A stretch of DNA of 64,000 bases from Pterois miles (taxonomy: Eukaryota; Chordata; Actinopteri; Perciformes; Scorpaenidae), in contig CAMQGK010000318.1 in the NCBI GenBank assembly GCA_947000775.1, forward strand, positions 2,231,501 to 2,295,500, given 5' to 3'. Shown here piece by piece: positions 37,394-50,556 of this stretch (positions within the stretch are counted from its first letter, which is position 1; each line of letters starts with the position of its first letter). The position numbers were made by a program, and so were the translations under genes. The notes beneath the pieces are model-generated. The model saw only the letters and a list, made by a program, of their open reading frames with translations, was not told where the DNA came from and did no database searches.

Positions 37394-40300
37394 ATACGAC
37401 CGTTTTCATGTTTTTTTTTCAATATCAAAAAAATTTGACTTTTTCATCAATAAATTTCGACATACTACACTATGCCGTTTTTTTTGTAAAATTTTCCAAC
37501 ATTTCACGAAATGACTTTTGCTCACCATAGAATCATTCTACATGCTATAATACGACCGTTTTCATGTTTTTTTTCAACATCATTCAACAACATGGTTTTT
37601 TCCAACATAAAAAAAATTTGACATTTTCATCGAAAAATTTCGACATACTATACTATGGCGTTTTTTTTGCAGAATTTTTCAACATTTAACGAAATGTCTT
37701 CTTTTCACCATAGAATCATTCTACATGCTATAATACCACCATTTTCATGTTTTTTTTAACATCAAAAAAATTTGATGTTTTCATTGAAAAATTTCGACAT
37801 ACTATACTATTGTGTTTTTTTTGTAAAATTTTCCAACATTTCACGAAATGACTTTTGCTCACCATAGAATCATTCTACATGCTATAATTAGATCGTTTTC
37901 ATGTTTTTTGTCAAGATCAAAAAAATTTGACGTTTTCATCGAAAAATTTCGACATACTATACTATTGTGTTTTTTTTGTAAAATTTTCCAACATTTCACG
38001 AAATGACTTTTGCTCACCATAGAATCATTCTACATGCTATAATATGACCGTTTTCATGTTTTTTTTCAACTTCAAAAAAATTTGACATTTTCATCGAAAA
38101 ATTTCGACATACTATACTATGGCGTTTTTTCGTAAAATTTTCCAACATTTCACGAAATGACATTTGCTCACCATAGAATCATTCTACATGCTATAATACG
38201 ACCGTTTTCATGGTTTTTTTCAACATCAAAAAAATTTGACATTTTCATCGAAAAATTTCGACATACTATACTATGGTGTTTTTTTGTAAAATTTTCCAAC
38301 ATTTGACGAAATTACATTTGCTCACCATAGAATCATTCTACATGCTATAATACGACCGTTTTCATGGTTTTTTTCAACATCAAAAAATTTGACGTTTTCA
38401 TCGAAAAATTTCGACATACTATACCATGGCGTTTTTTTTGAAAAATTTTCCAGCATTTCACGAAATGGTTTCTTTTCACCATAGAATCATTCTACATGCT
38501 ATAATACAACCGTTTTCATGTTTTTTTTTCAACATAAAAAAAAATGTGACGTTTTCATCGAAAAATTTCGACATACAATACTATTTTGTTTTTTTTGCAA
38601 AATTTTCCAACATTTCACGAAATGACTTTTGCTCAATCATTCTACATGCTATAATACGACCGTTTTCATGGTTTTTTTCAACATCAAAAAAATTTGACGT
38701 TTTCATCAATAAATTTCGACATACTATAGTATGGCGTTTTTTTTGTAAAATTTTTCAACATTTAACGAAATGTCTTCTTTTCACCATAGAATCATTCTAC
38801 ATGCTATAATACCACCATTTTCATCTTTTTTTTCAACATCAAAAAAATTTGATGTTTTCATTGAAAAATTTCGACATACTATACTATTGTGTTTTTTTTG
38901 TAAAATTTTCCAACATTTCACGAAATGACATTTGCTCACCATAGAATCATTCTACATGCTCTAATATGACCGTTTTCATGGTTTTTTTCAACATCAAAAA
39001 AATTTGACGTTTTCATCAATAAATTTCGACATACTATACTATGCCGTTTTTTTTGTAAAATTTTCCAACATTTCACGAAATGTTTTCTTTTCACCATAGA
39101 ATCATTCTACATGCTATAATACAACCGTTTTCATGTTTTTTGTCAAGATCAAAAAAATTTGACGTTTTCATCGAAAAATTTTGACATACTGTACTATTGT
39201 GTATTTTTTGTAAAATTTTCCAATATTTCACGAAATGTTTTCTTTTCACCATCGAATCATTCTACATGCTATAATACGACCGTTTTCATGTTTTTTTTCA
39301 ACATCAAAAAAATTTTAAAGTTTATCAATAAATTTCGACATACTATACTATGGCGTTTTTTTTGTAAAATTTTCCAACATTTCACGAAATGTTTTCTTTT
39401 TACCATAGAATCATTCTACATGCTATAATACAACCGTTTTCGTGTTTTTTTTCAACATCAACAAAAATTTGACGTTTTCATCGAAAAATTTCGACATACT
39501 ATACTATGGCATTTTTTTTGTAAAATTTTCCAACATTTCACGAAATGAGTTTTGCTCACCATAGAATCACTCTACATGCTAAAATATGACCGTTTTCGTG
39601 TTTTTTTTCAAGATCAAAAAAATTTGACGTTTTCATCAATAAATTTTGACATACTATACTATGGTGTTTTTTTTTGTAAAATTTTCCAACATTTCACGAA
39701 ATGACTTTTGCTCACCATAGAATCATTCTACATGCTATAATACGACCGTTTTCATGGTTTTTTTCAACATCATTCAACAACATGGTTTTTTTCAACATAA
39801 AAAAAATTTGACATTTTCATCGAAAAATTTCGACATACTATACTATGGCGTTTTTTTTGCAGAATTTTTCAACATTTAACGAAATGTCTTCTTTTCACCA
39901 TAGAATCATTCTACATGCTATAATACCACCATTTTCATGTTTTTTTTCAACATCAAAAAAATTTGATGTTTTCATTGAAAAATTTCGACATACTATACTA
40001 TTGTGTTTTTTTTGTAAAATTTTCCAACATTTCACGAAATGACTTTTGCTCACCATAGAATCATTCTACATGCTATAATAAGATCGTTTTCATGTTTTTT
40101 GTCAAGATAAAAAAATTTGACGTTTTCATGAAAAATTTCGACATACTATACTATTGTGTTTTTTTTGTAAAATTTTCCAACATTTCACGAAATGACTTTT
40201 GCTCACCATAGAATCATTCTACATGCTATAATACAACCGTTTTCATGGTTTTTTTCAACATCAAAAAAATTTGACATTTTCATCGAAAAATTTCGACATA

Positions 40301-41922
40301 CTATACTATGGTGTTTTTTCGTAAAATTTTCCAACATTTCACGAAATGACATTTGCTCACCATAGAATCATTCTACATGCTATAATACGACCGTTTTCAT
40401 GGTTTTTTTCAACATCAAAAAAATTTGACATTTTCATCGAAAAATTTCGACATACTATACTATGGTGTTTTTTTGTAAAATTTTCCAACATTTGACGAAA
40501 TGACATTTGCTCACCATAGAATCATTCTACATGCTATAATACGACCGTTTTCATGGTTTTTTTCAACATCAAAAAATTTGACGTTTTCATCGAAAAATTT
40601 CGACATACTATACTATGGCGTTTTTTTTTAAAAATTTTCCAGCATTTCACGAAATGGTTTCTTTTCACCATAGAATCATTCTACATGCTATAATACAACC
40701 GTTTTCATGTTTTTTTTTCAACATAAAAAAAAATTTGACGTTTTCATCGAAAAATTTCGACATACAATACTATTTTTTTTTTTTTGCAAAATTTTCCAAC
40801 ATTTCACGAAATGACTTTTGCTCAATCATTCTACATGCTATAATACGACCGTTTTCATGGTTTTTTCAACATCGAAAAAATTTGATATTTTCATTGAAAA
40901 ATTTCGACATACTATACTATTGTGTTTTTTTTGTAAAATTTTCCAACATTTCACGAAATGACTTTTGCTCACCATAGAATCATTCTACATGCTCTAATAC
41001 GACCGTTTTCATGGTTTTTTTCAACATCAAAAAAATTTGACGTTTTCATCAATAAATTTCGACATACTATACTATGCCGTTTTTTTTGTAAAATTTTCCA
41101 ACATTTCACGAAATGTTTTCTTTTCACCATAGAATCATTCTACATGCTATAATACAACCGTTTTCATGTTTTTTGTCAAGATCAAAAAAATTTGACGTTT
41201 TCATCGAAAAATTTTGACATACTGTACTATTGTGTTTTTTTTGTAAAATTTTCCAATATTTCACGAAATGTTTTCTTTTCACCATCGAATCATTCTACAT
41301 GCTATAATACAACCGTTTTCATGTTTTTTTTCAACATCAAAAAAATTTTAAAGTTTTCATCAATAAATTTCGACATACTATACTATGGCGTTTTTTTTGT
41401 AAAATTTTCCAACATTTCACGAAATGTTTTCTTTTTACCATAGAATCATTCTACATGCTATAATACAACCGTTTTCGTGTTTTTTTTCAACATCAACAAA
41501 AATTTGACGTTTTCATTGAAAAATTTCGACATACTATACTATGGCATTTTTTTTGTAAAATTTTCCAACATTTCACGAAATGAGTTTTGCTCACCATAGA
41601 ATCACTCTACATGCTAAAATATGACCGTTTTCGTGTTTTTTTTCAAGATCAAAAAAATTTGACGTTTTCATCAATAAATTTTGACATACTATACTATGTC
41701 GTTTTTTTGTAAAATTTTCCAACATTTCACGAAATGACTTTTGCTCACCATAGAATCATTCTACATGCTATAATATGACCGTTTTCATGTTTTTTTTTAA
41801 CTTCAAAAAAATTTGACGTTTTCATCGAAAAATTTCGACATACTATACTATGTCGTTTTTTTGTAAAATTTTCCAACATTTCACAAAATGAGTTTTGCTC
41901 ACCATGGAAACCATAAAAACGG

Positions 41923-41956
41923 TATAGCATGTAGAATGATTATTCTACATGCTATA
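41923..41956. repeat. Shortened head-to-head inverted repeat (copy g)
   Basis: Counterpart of copy e in the second 5.8-kb block, offset 5,804 bp. Confidence 0.93.
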
Positions 41957-43164
41957 ATACGACCGTTTTCATGTTTTTTTTCAATGTCAAAAAAATTTGA
42001 CTTTTTCATCAATAAATTTCGACATACTACACTATGCCGTTTTTTTTGTAAAATTTTCCAACATTTCACGAAATGACTTTTGCTCACCATAGAATCATTC
42101 TACATGCTATAATATGACCGTTTTCATGGTTTTTTTCAACATCAAAAAATTTGACGTTTTCATCGAAAAATTTCGACATACTATACTATGGCGTTTTTTT
42201 TGAAAAATTTTCCAGCATTTCACGAAATGGTTTCTTTTCACCATAGAATCATTCTACATGCTATAATACAACCGTTTTCATGTTTTTTTTCAACATAAAA
42301 AAAAATTTGACGTTTTCATCGAAAAATTTCGACATACAATACTATTTTTTTTTTTTGCAAAATTTTCCAACATTTCACGAAATGACTTTTGCTCAATCAT
42401 TCTACATGCTATAATACGACCGTTTTCATGGTTTTTTTCAACATCGAAAAAATTTGATATTTTCATTGAAAAATTTCGACATACTATACTATTGTGTTTT
42501 TTTTGTAAAATTTTCCAATATTTCACGAAATGTTTTCTTTTCACCATCGAATCATTCTACATGCTATAATACAACCGTTTTCATGTTTTTTTTCAACATC
42601 AAAAAATTTTTAAAGTTTTCATCAATAAATTTCGACATACTATACTATGGCGTTTTTTTTTGTAAAATTTTCCAACATTTCACGAAATGTTTTCTTTTCA
42701 CCATAGAATCATTCTACATGCTATAATACAACCGTTTTCGTGTTTTTTTTTAACATCGACAAAAATTTGACGTTTTCATTGAAAAATTTTTTTTTTTGTA
42801 AAATTTTCCAATATTTCACGAAATGAGTTTTGCTCACCATAGAATCACTCTACATGCTAAAATATGACCGTTTTCATGTTTTTTTCAAGATCAAAAAAAT
42901 TTGACGTTTTCATCAATAAATTTTGACATACTATACTATGTCGTTTTTTTGTAAAATTTTCCAACATTTCACGAAATGACTTTTGCTCACCATAGAATCA
43001 TTCTACATGCTATAATATGACCGTTTTCATGTTTTTTTTTAACTTCAAAAAAATTGGACGTTTTCATCGAAAAATTTCGACATACTATACTATGTCGTTT
43101 TTTTGTAAAATTTTCCAACATTTCACAAAATGAGTTTTGCTCACCATGGAAACCATAAAAACGG

Positions 43165-43198
43165 TATAGCATGTAGAATGATTATTCTACATGCTATA
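43165..43198. repeat. Shortened head-to-head inverted repeat (copy h)
   Basis: Counterpart of copy f in the second 5.8-kb block, offset 5,805 bp. Confidence 0.93.
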
Positions 43199-45079
43199 AT
43201 ACGACCGTTTTCATGTTTTTTTTCAATATCAAAAAAATTTGACTTTTTCATCAATAAATTTCGACATACTACACTATGCCGTTTTTTTTGTAAAATTTTC
43301 CAACATTTCACGAAATGACTTTTGCTCACCATAGAATCATTCTACATGCTATAATACGACCGTTTTCATGTTTTTTTTCAACATCATTCAACAACATGGT
43401 TTTTTCCAACATAAAAAAAATTTGACATTTTCATCGAAAAATTTCGACATACTATACTATGGCGTTTTTTTTGCAGAATTTTTCAACATTTAACGAAATG
43501 TCTTCTTTTCACCATAGAATCATTCTACATGCTATAATACCACCATTTTCATGTTTTTTTTAACATCAAAAAAATTTGATGTTTTCATTGAAAAATTTCG
43601 ACATACTATACTATTGTGTTTTTTTTGTAAAATTTTCCAACATTTCACGAAATGACTTTTGCTCACCATAGAATCATTCTACATGCTATAATTAGATCGT
43701 TTTCATGTTTTTTGTCAAGATCAAAAAAATTTGACGTTTTCATCGAAAAATTTCGACATACTATACTATTGTGTTTTTTTTGTAAAATTTTCCAACATTT
43801 CACGAAATGACTTTTGCTCACCATAGAATCATTCTACATGCTATAATATGACCGTTTTCATGTTTTTTTTCAACTTCAAAAAAATTTGACATTTTCATCG
43901 AAAAATTTCGACATACTATACTATGGCGTTTTTTCGTAAAATTTTCCAACATTTCACGAAATGACATTTGCTCACCATAGAATCATTCTACATGCTATAA
44001 TACGACCGTTTTCATGGTTTTTTTCAACATCAAAAAAATTTGACATTTTCATCGAAAAATTTCGACATACTATACTATGGTGTTTTTTTGTAAAATTTTC
44101 CAACATTTGACGAAATTACATTTGCTCACCATAGAATCATTCTACATGCTATAATACGACCGTTTTCATGGTTTTTTTCAACATCAAAAAATTTGACGTT
44201 TTCATCGAAAAATTTCGACATACTATACCATGGCGTTTTTTTTGAAAAATTTTCCAGCATTTCACGAAATGGTTTCTTTTCACCATAGAATCATTCTACA
44301 TGCTATAATACAACCGTTTTCATGTTTTTTTTCAACATAAAAAAAAATGTGACGTTTTCATCGAAAAATTTCGACATACAATACTATTTTGTTTTTTTTG
44401 CAAAATTTTCCAACATTTCACGAAATGACTTTTGCTCAATCATTCTACATGCTATAATACGACCGTTTTCATGGTTTTTTTCAACATCAAAAAAATTTGA
44501 CGTTTTCATCAATAAATTTCGACATACTATAGTATGGCGTTTTTTTTGTAAAATTTTTCAACATTTAACGAAATGTCTTCTTTTCACCATAGAATCATTC
44601 TACATGCTATAATACCACCATTTTCATCTTTTTTTTCAACATCAAAAAAATTTGATGTTTTCATTGAAAAATTTCGACATACTATACTATTGTGTTTTTT
44701 TTGTAAAATTTTCCAACATTTCACGAAATGACTTTTGCTCACCATAGAATCATTCTACATGCTCTAATACGACCGTTTTCATGGTTTTTTTCAACATCAA
44801 AAAAATTTGACGTTTTCATCAATAAATTTCGACATACTATACTATGCCGTTTTTTTTGTAAAATTTTCCAACATTTCACGAAATGTTTTCTTTTCACCAT
44901 AGAATCATTCTACATGCTATAATACAACCGTTTTCATGTGTTTTGTCAAGATCAAAAAAATTTGACGTTTTCATCGAAAAATTTTGACATACTGTACTAT
45001 TGTGTTTTTTTTGTAAAATTTTCCAATATTTCACGAAATGTTTTCCTTTCACCATAGAATCATTCTACATGCTATAATA

Positions 45080-46268
45080 TATATATATCCTAATATAATA
45101 TATATCCTGGATACTGGACTACCTCACAAACTGCCCACAGTATGTGAGGACACAGGACTTCACCTCTGACACCGTGGTCTGCAGTGTGGGTGCCCCGCAC
45201 GGAACCGTTCTGGCTCCGTTCCTCTTCACGCTTTACACTGCAGACTTGTCCTACATCTTAACAACCTGTCACCTGCAGAAGTTCTCTGACGACTCTGCTA
45301 TCGTCGGCCTCATCACTGATGGGGACGATGGGGAGTACAGAGAACTTTCCCAGGACTTCGTGGACTGGTGCCTGCGAAACCACCTCCAAATCAATGCAGG
45401 GAAAACTAAAAAGCTGGTGGTGGATTTCCGGAGGCAAATTCATCCCCCTCCAACACTGGTGAACATCCAGGGATCAGACATTGAGATGGTGACATCTTAT
45501 AAATACCTGGGTGTTCGCCTGAAAAATAAACTGGAGTGGACAACAAATTCCTCTGCACTCCATAAAAAACGCCAGAGCAGACTGTATCTGCTCAGGAGAC
45601 TGAGGTCTTTTGGAGTGCAGGGGACACTTCTGAAAACATTTTATGACACCGTGGTGGCATCAGCCATATTTTATGGAGTGGTTTGCTGGGGCAGCAGCAT
45701 CACAGCTGCAGACAGGAAGAGGCTGGATAAGATTATCAAAAGGGCCAGCTCTGTCCTGGGATGCTCTCTGGACACAGTGCAGGTGGTGGGAGAGAGGAGG
45801 ACGATGGCTAAGCTGTCATCCATGATAGAGAAGGACTCCCACCCCATGAGAGACACCATCAGTGCTCTGGAGAGCTCCTTCAGTGGCAGGCTGCTACACC
45901 CTAAGTGTACGAAGGAGCGTTACAGAAGGTCCTTCCTGCCTGCAGCTGTTAGACTCCACAACCAGCACTGCTCCCAGTAGACCACATACACATTCACATT
46001 CACAACAAACTCACCGGACATAAGTGCAATAAGAACTCATGCAACTATATCATCTGCTCAAATTATAGTAACTGGACAATTATTTAGTGATATGCTGGAC
46101 ATATTTTTGGCTTTACTTTCTATTATGTATATATTATTTTATTTTAACTGTATTAATACTGTTTTAAAATCCATGCTTCTTGTTTATTGCACTATCCATT
46201 TTACTGCTGTAACGTGTGAATTTCTCCACTGTGGGACCAATAAAGGAATATCTTAACTTATCTTCTCT
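45080..46268 (+). mobile_element. 5'-truncated LINE, copy 4
   Basis: It sits between TATAATA copies at 45,073-45,079 and 46,269-46,275. The AT-rich filler has a small deletion (TCCTAATATAATAT). The downstream satellite (46,269 onward) matches that after copy 3, including the rare CATCCAAAAATTTCGAC and CATTGTACATGCTACACTAT. Confidence 0.9.
45099..45980 (+). pseudogene. Partial non-LTR reverse transcriptase, copy 4
   Basis: The frame is intact. Relative to copy 1 it has R4Q, N38I, S39L, P40T, E90K and T99I (numbered from the GTG at 45,144). The catalytic FSDD and YKYLGV blocks are unchanged. Shared N38I, E90K and T99I link it to copy 3. Confidence 0.88.
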
Positions 46269-47049
46269 TATAATACGACCGTTTTCATGTTTTTTTTAAA
46301 CATCAAAAATATTTGACGTTTTCATCCAAAAATTTCGACATACTATACTATGGCGTTTTTTTTGTAAAATTTCCCAACATTTCACGAAATGACTTTTGCT
46401 CAAAATAGAATCATTGTACATGCTACACTATGACCATTTCCATGTTTTTTTTAACTTCAAAAAAATTTGACGCTTTCATCGAAAAATTTCGACATACTAT
46501 ACTATGGCGTTTTTTTGTAAAATTTTCCAACATTTCACAAAATGAGTTTTGCTCACCATAGAATCATTCTACATGCTATAATATGATCGTTTTCATGGTT
46601 TTTTCCAACATAAAAAAAATTTGACATTTTTATCGAAAAATTTCGACATACTATATACTATGGCGTTTTTTTTGTAAAATTTTTCAACATTTAACGAAAT
46701 GTCTTCTTTTCACCATAGAATCATTCTACATGCTATAATACCACCATTTTCATGTTTTTTTTCAACATCAAAAAAATTTGATGTTTTCATTGAAAAATTT
46801 CAACATACTATACTATTGTGTTTTTTTTGTAAAATTTTCCAACATTTCACGAAATGACTTTTGCTCACCATAGAATCATTCTACATGCTATAATATGACC
46901 GTTTTCATGTTTTTTTTCAACTTCAAAAAAATTTGATATTTTCATCGAAAAATTTCGACATACTATACTATGGCGTTTTTTTGTAAAATTTTCCAACATT
47001 TCACGAAATGACATTTGCTCACCATAGAATCATTCTACATGCTATAATA
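46269..47049 (+). repeat. 155-bp satellite array, segment 5
   Basis: 781 bp, almost exactly five monomers plus the 7-bp target duplication, separates LINE copies 4 and 5. It is near-identical to the start of segment 4 (32,237 onward), which has a 14-bp deletion at about 32,464. Confidence 0.93.
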
Positions 47050-48239
47050 TATATATATCCTATATATAATATATATCCTGGATACTGGACTACCTCACAA
47101 ACTGCCCACAGTATGTGAGGACACGGGACTTCACCTCTGACACCGTGGTCTGCAGTGTGGGGGCCCCGCACGGAACCGTTCTGGCTCCGTTCCTCTTCAC
47201 GCTTTACACTGCAGACTTGTCCTACAACTCACCAACCTGTCACCTGCAGAAGTTCTCTGACGACTCTGCTATCGTCGGCCTCATCACTGATGGGGACGAT
47301 GGGGAGTACAGAGAACTTTCCCAGGACTTCGTGGACTGGTGCCTGCGAAACCACCTCCAAATCAACGCAGGGAAAACTAAAGAGCTGGTGGTGGATTTCC
47401 GGAGGCAAACTCATCCCCCTCCAACACTGGTGAACATCCAGGGATCAGACATTGAGATGGTGACATCTTATAAATACCTGGGTGTTCACCTGAAAAATAA
47501 ACTGGAGTGGACAACAAATTCCTCTGCACTCCATAAAAAACGCCAGAGCAGACTGTATCTGCTCAGAAGACTGAGGTCTTTTGGAGTGCAGGGGACACTT
47601 CTGAAAACATTTTATGACACCGTGGTGGCATCAGCCATATTTTATGGAGTGGTTTGCTGGGGCAGCAGCATCACAGCTGCAGACAGGAAGAGGCTGGATA
47701 AGATTATCAAAAGGGCCAGCTCTGTCCTGGGATGCTCTCTGGACACAGTGCAGGTGGTGGGAGAGAGGAGGACGATGGCTAAGCTGTCATCCATGATAGA
47801 GAAGGACTCCCACCCCATGAGAGACACCATCAATGCTCTGGAGAGCTCCTTCAGTGGCAGGCTGCTACACCCTAAGTGTACGAAGGAGCGTTACAGAAGG
47901 TCCTTCCTGCCTGCAGCTGTTAGACTCCACAACCAGCACTGCTCCCAGTAGACCACATACACATTCACATTCACAACAAACTCACCGGACATAAGTGCAA
48001 TAAGAACTCATGCAACTATATCATCTGCTCAAATTATAGTAACTGGACAATTATTTAGTGATATGCTGGACATATTTTTGGCTTTACTTTCTATTATGTA
48101 TATATTATTTTATTTTAACTGTATTAATACTGTTTTAAAATCCATGCTTCTTGTTTATTGCACTATCCATTTTACTGCTGTAACGTGTGAATTTCTCCAC
48201 TGTGGGACCAATAAAGGAATATCTTAACTTATCTTCTCT
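47050..48239 (+). mobile_element. 5'-truncated LINE, copy 5
   Basis: Target duplication TATAATA at 47,043-47,049 and 48,240-48,246; same truncation and tail as the others. The downstream monomers match those after copy 1. Confidence 0.9.
47070..47951 (+). pseudogene. Partial non-LTR reverse transcriptase, copy 5
   Basis: The intact frame matches copy 1 except for R125H and S240N (numbered from the GTG at 47,115). E90 is retained, so it combines the copy-1 state at residue 90 with the copy-6 state at 125. Confidence 0.88.
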
Positions 48240-50556
48240 TATAATACGACCGTTTTCATGTTTTTTTTAAACATCAAAAAAATTTGACGTTTTCATTGAA
48301 AAATTTCGACATACTATACTATGGCGTTTTTTTGTAAAATTTCCCAAGATTTCACGAAATGACTTTTGCTCAAAATAGATTCACTCTACATGCTATACTA
48401 TGACCCTTTTCATGTTTTGTTTCAACTTCAAAAAAAATTGACGTTTTCATCGAAAAATTTCGACATACTATACTATGGCATTTTTTTGTAAAATTTTCCA
48501 ACATTTCACGAAATGTCTTTTATTCACCATAGAATCATTGTACATGCTACAAAATGACCATTTCCATGTTTTTTTTAACTTCAAAAAAATTTGACGCTTT
48601 CATCGAAAAATTTCGACATACTATACTATGGCGTTTTTTTGTAAAATTTTCCAACATTTCACAAAATGAGTTTTGCTCACCATAGAATCATTCTACATGC
48701 TATAATATGATCGTTTTCATGGTTTTTTCCAACATAAAAAAAATTTGACATTTTTATCGAAAAATTTCGACATACTATACTATGGCGTTTTTTTTGTAAA
48801 ATTTTTCAACATTTAACGAAATGTCTTCTTTTCACCATAGAATCATTCTACATGCTATAATACCACCATTTTCATGTTTTTTTTCAACATCAAAAAAATT
48901 TGATGTTTTCATTGAAAAATTTCGACATACTATACTATTGTGTTTTTTTTGTAAAATTTTCCAACATTTCACGAAATGACTTTTGCTCACCATAGAATCA
49001 TTCTACATGCTATAATATGATCGTTTTCATGTTTTTTGTCAAGATCAAAAAAATTTGACGTTTTCATCGAAAAATTTCGACATACTATACTATTGTGTTT
49101 TTTTTGTAAAATTTTCCAACATTTGACGAAATGACATTTGCTCACGATAGAATCATTCTACATGCTATAATACAACCGTTTTCATGGTTTTTTTCAACAT
49201 GAAAAAAATTTGACGTTTTCATCAATAAATTTCGACATACTATAGTATGGCGTTTTTTTTGTAAAATTTTCCAACATTTGACGAAATGACATTTGCTCAC
49301 GATAGAATCATTCTACATGCTATAATACCACCATTTTCATGTTTTTTTTTCAACATCAAAAAAATTTGATGTTTTCATTGAAAAATTTCGACATACTATA
49401 CTATTGTTTTTTTTGTAAAATTTTCCAACATTTGACGAAATGACATTTGCTCACCATAGAATCATTCTACATGCTATAATACGACCGTTTTCATGGTTTT
49501 TTTCAACATCAAAAAATTTGACGTTTTCATCGAAAAATTTCGACATACTATACTATGGCGTTTTTTTTGTAAAATTTTCCAGCATTTCACGAAATGGTTT
49601 CTTTTCACCATAGAATCATTCTACATGCTATAATACAACCGTTTTCATGTTTTTTTTCAACATAAAAAAAAATGTGACGTTTTCATCGAAAAATTTCGAC
49701 ATACTATACTATTTTGTTTTTTTGTAAAATTTTCCAACATTTCACGAAATGACTTTTGCTCAATCATTCTACATGCTATAATACCACCGTTTTCATGTTT
49801 TTTTTCAACATCAAAAAAATTTGACGTTTTCATCAATAAATTTCGACATACTATACTATGGCATTTTTTTTGTAAAATTTTTCAACATTTAACGAAATGT
49901 CTTCTTTTCACCATAGAATCATTCTACATGCTATAATATGACCGTTTTCATGTTTTTTGTCAAGATCAAAAAAATTTGATGTTTTCATTGAAAAATTTCG
50001 ACATACTATACTATGGCATTTTTTTGTAAAATTTTCCAACATTTCACGAAATGACATTTGCTCACCATAGAATCATTCTACATGCTATAATACGACTGTT
50101 TTCATGTTTTTTTTCAACATCAAAAAAATTTGACGTTTTCATCGAAAAATTTCGACATACTATACTATGGCGTTTTTTTGTAAAATTTTCCAACATTTCA
50201 CGAAATGACATTTGCTCACCATAGAATCATTCTACATGCTATAATACGACCGTTTTCATGTTTCTTTTCAACATCAAAAAAATTTGACGTTTTCATCAAT
50301 AAATTTCGACATACTATACTATGCCGTTTTTTTTTGTAAAATTTTCCAAAATTTCACGAAATGTTTTCTTTTCACCATCGAATCATTCTACATGCTATAA
50401 TACAACCGTTTTCATGTTTTTTTTCAACATCAAAAAAATTTGACGTTTTCATCGAAAAATTTCGACATACTATACTATGGCGTTTTTTTGTAAAATTTTC
50501 CTACATTTCACGAAATGACATTTGCTCACCATAGAATCATTCTACATGCTATAATA
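48240..50556 (+). repeat. 155-bp satellite array, segment 6
   Basis: About 15 monomers lie between LINE copies 5 and 6. Variants with GATAGAATCATTC (for CATAGAATC) at 49,145 and 49,305 mark a local pair of duplicated monomers. Confidence 0.93.

Larger units (their letters stand above)
32237..45079 (+). repeat. 155-bp satellite array, segment 4, with 5.8-kb tandem duplication
   Basis: The longest uninterrupted satellite stretch, about 83 monomers. From about 33,151 it consists of two near-identical blocks of roughly 5,805 bp (33,151-38,956 and 38,957-44,762) and the start of a third. Monomer variants repeat in the same order in both: ATTTTAAAGTTTATC at 33,507 and 39,313, CAACATCATTCAACAACATG near 33,959 and 39,765, and the shortened head-to-head hairpin at 36,119 and 41,923. 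Confidence 0.93.
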
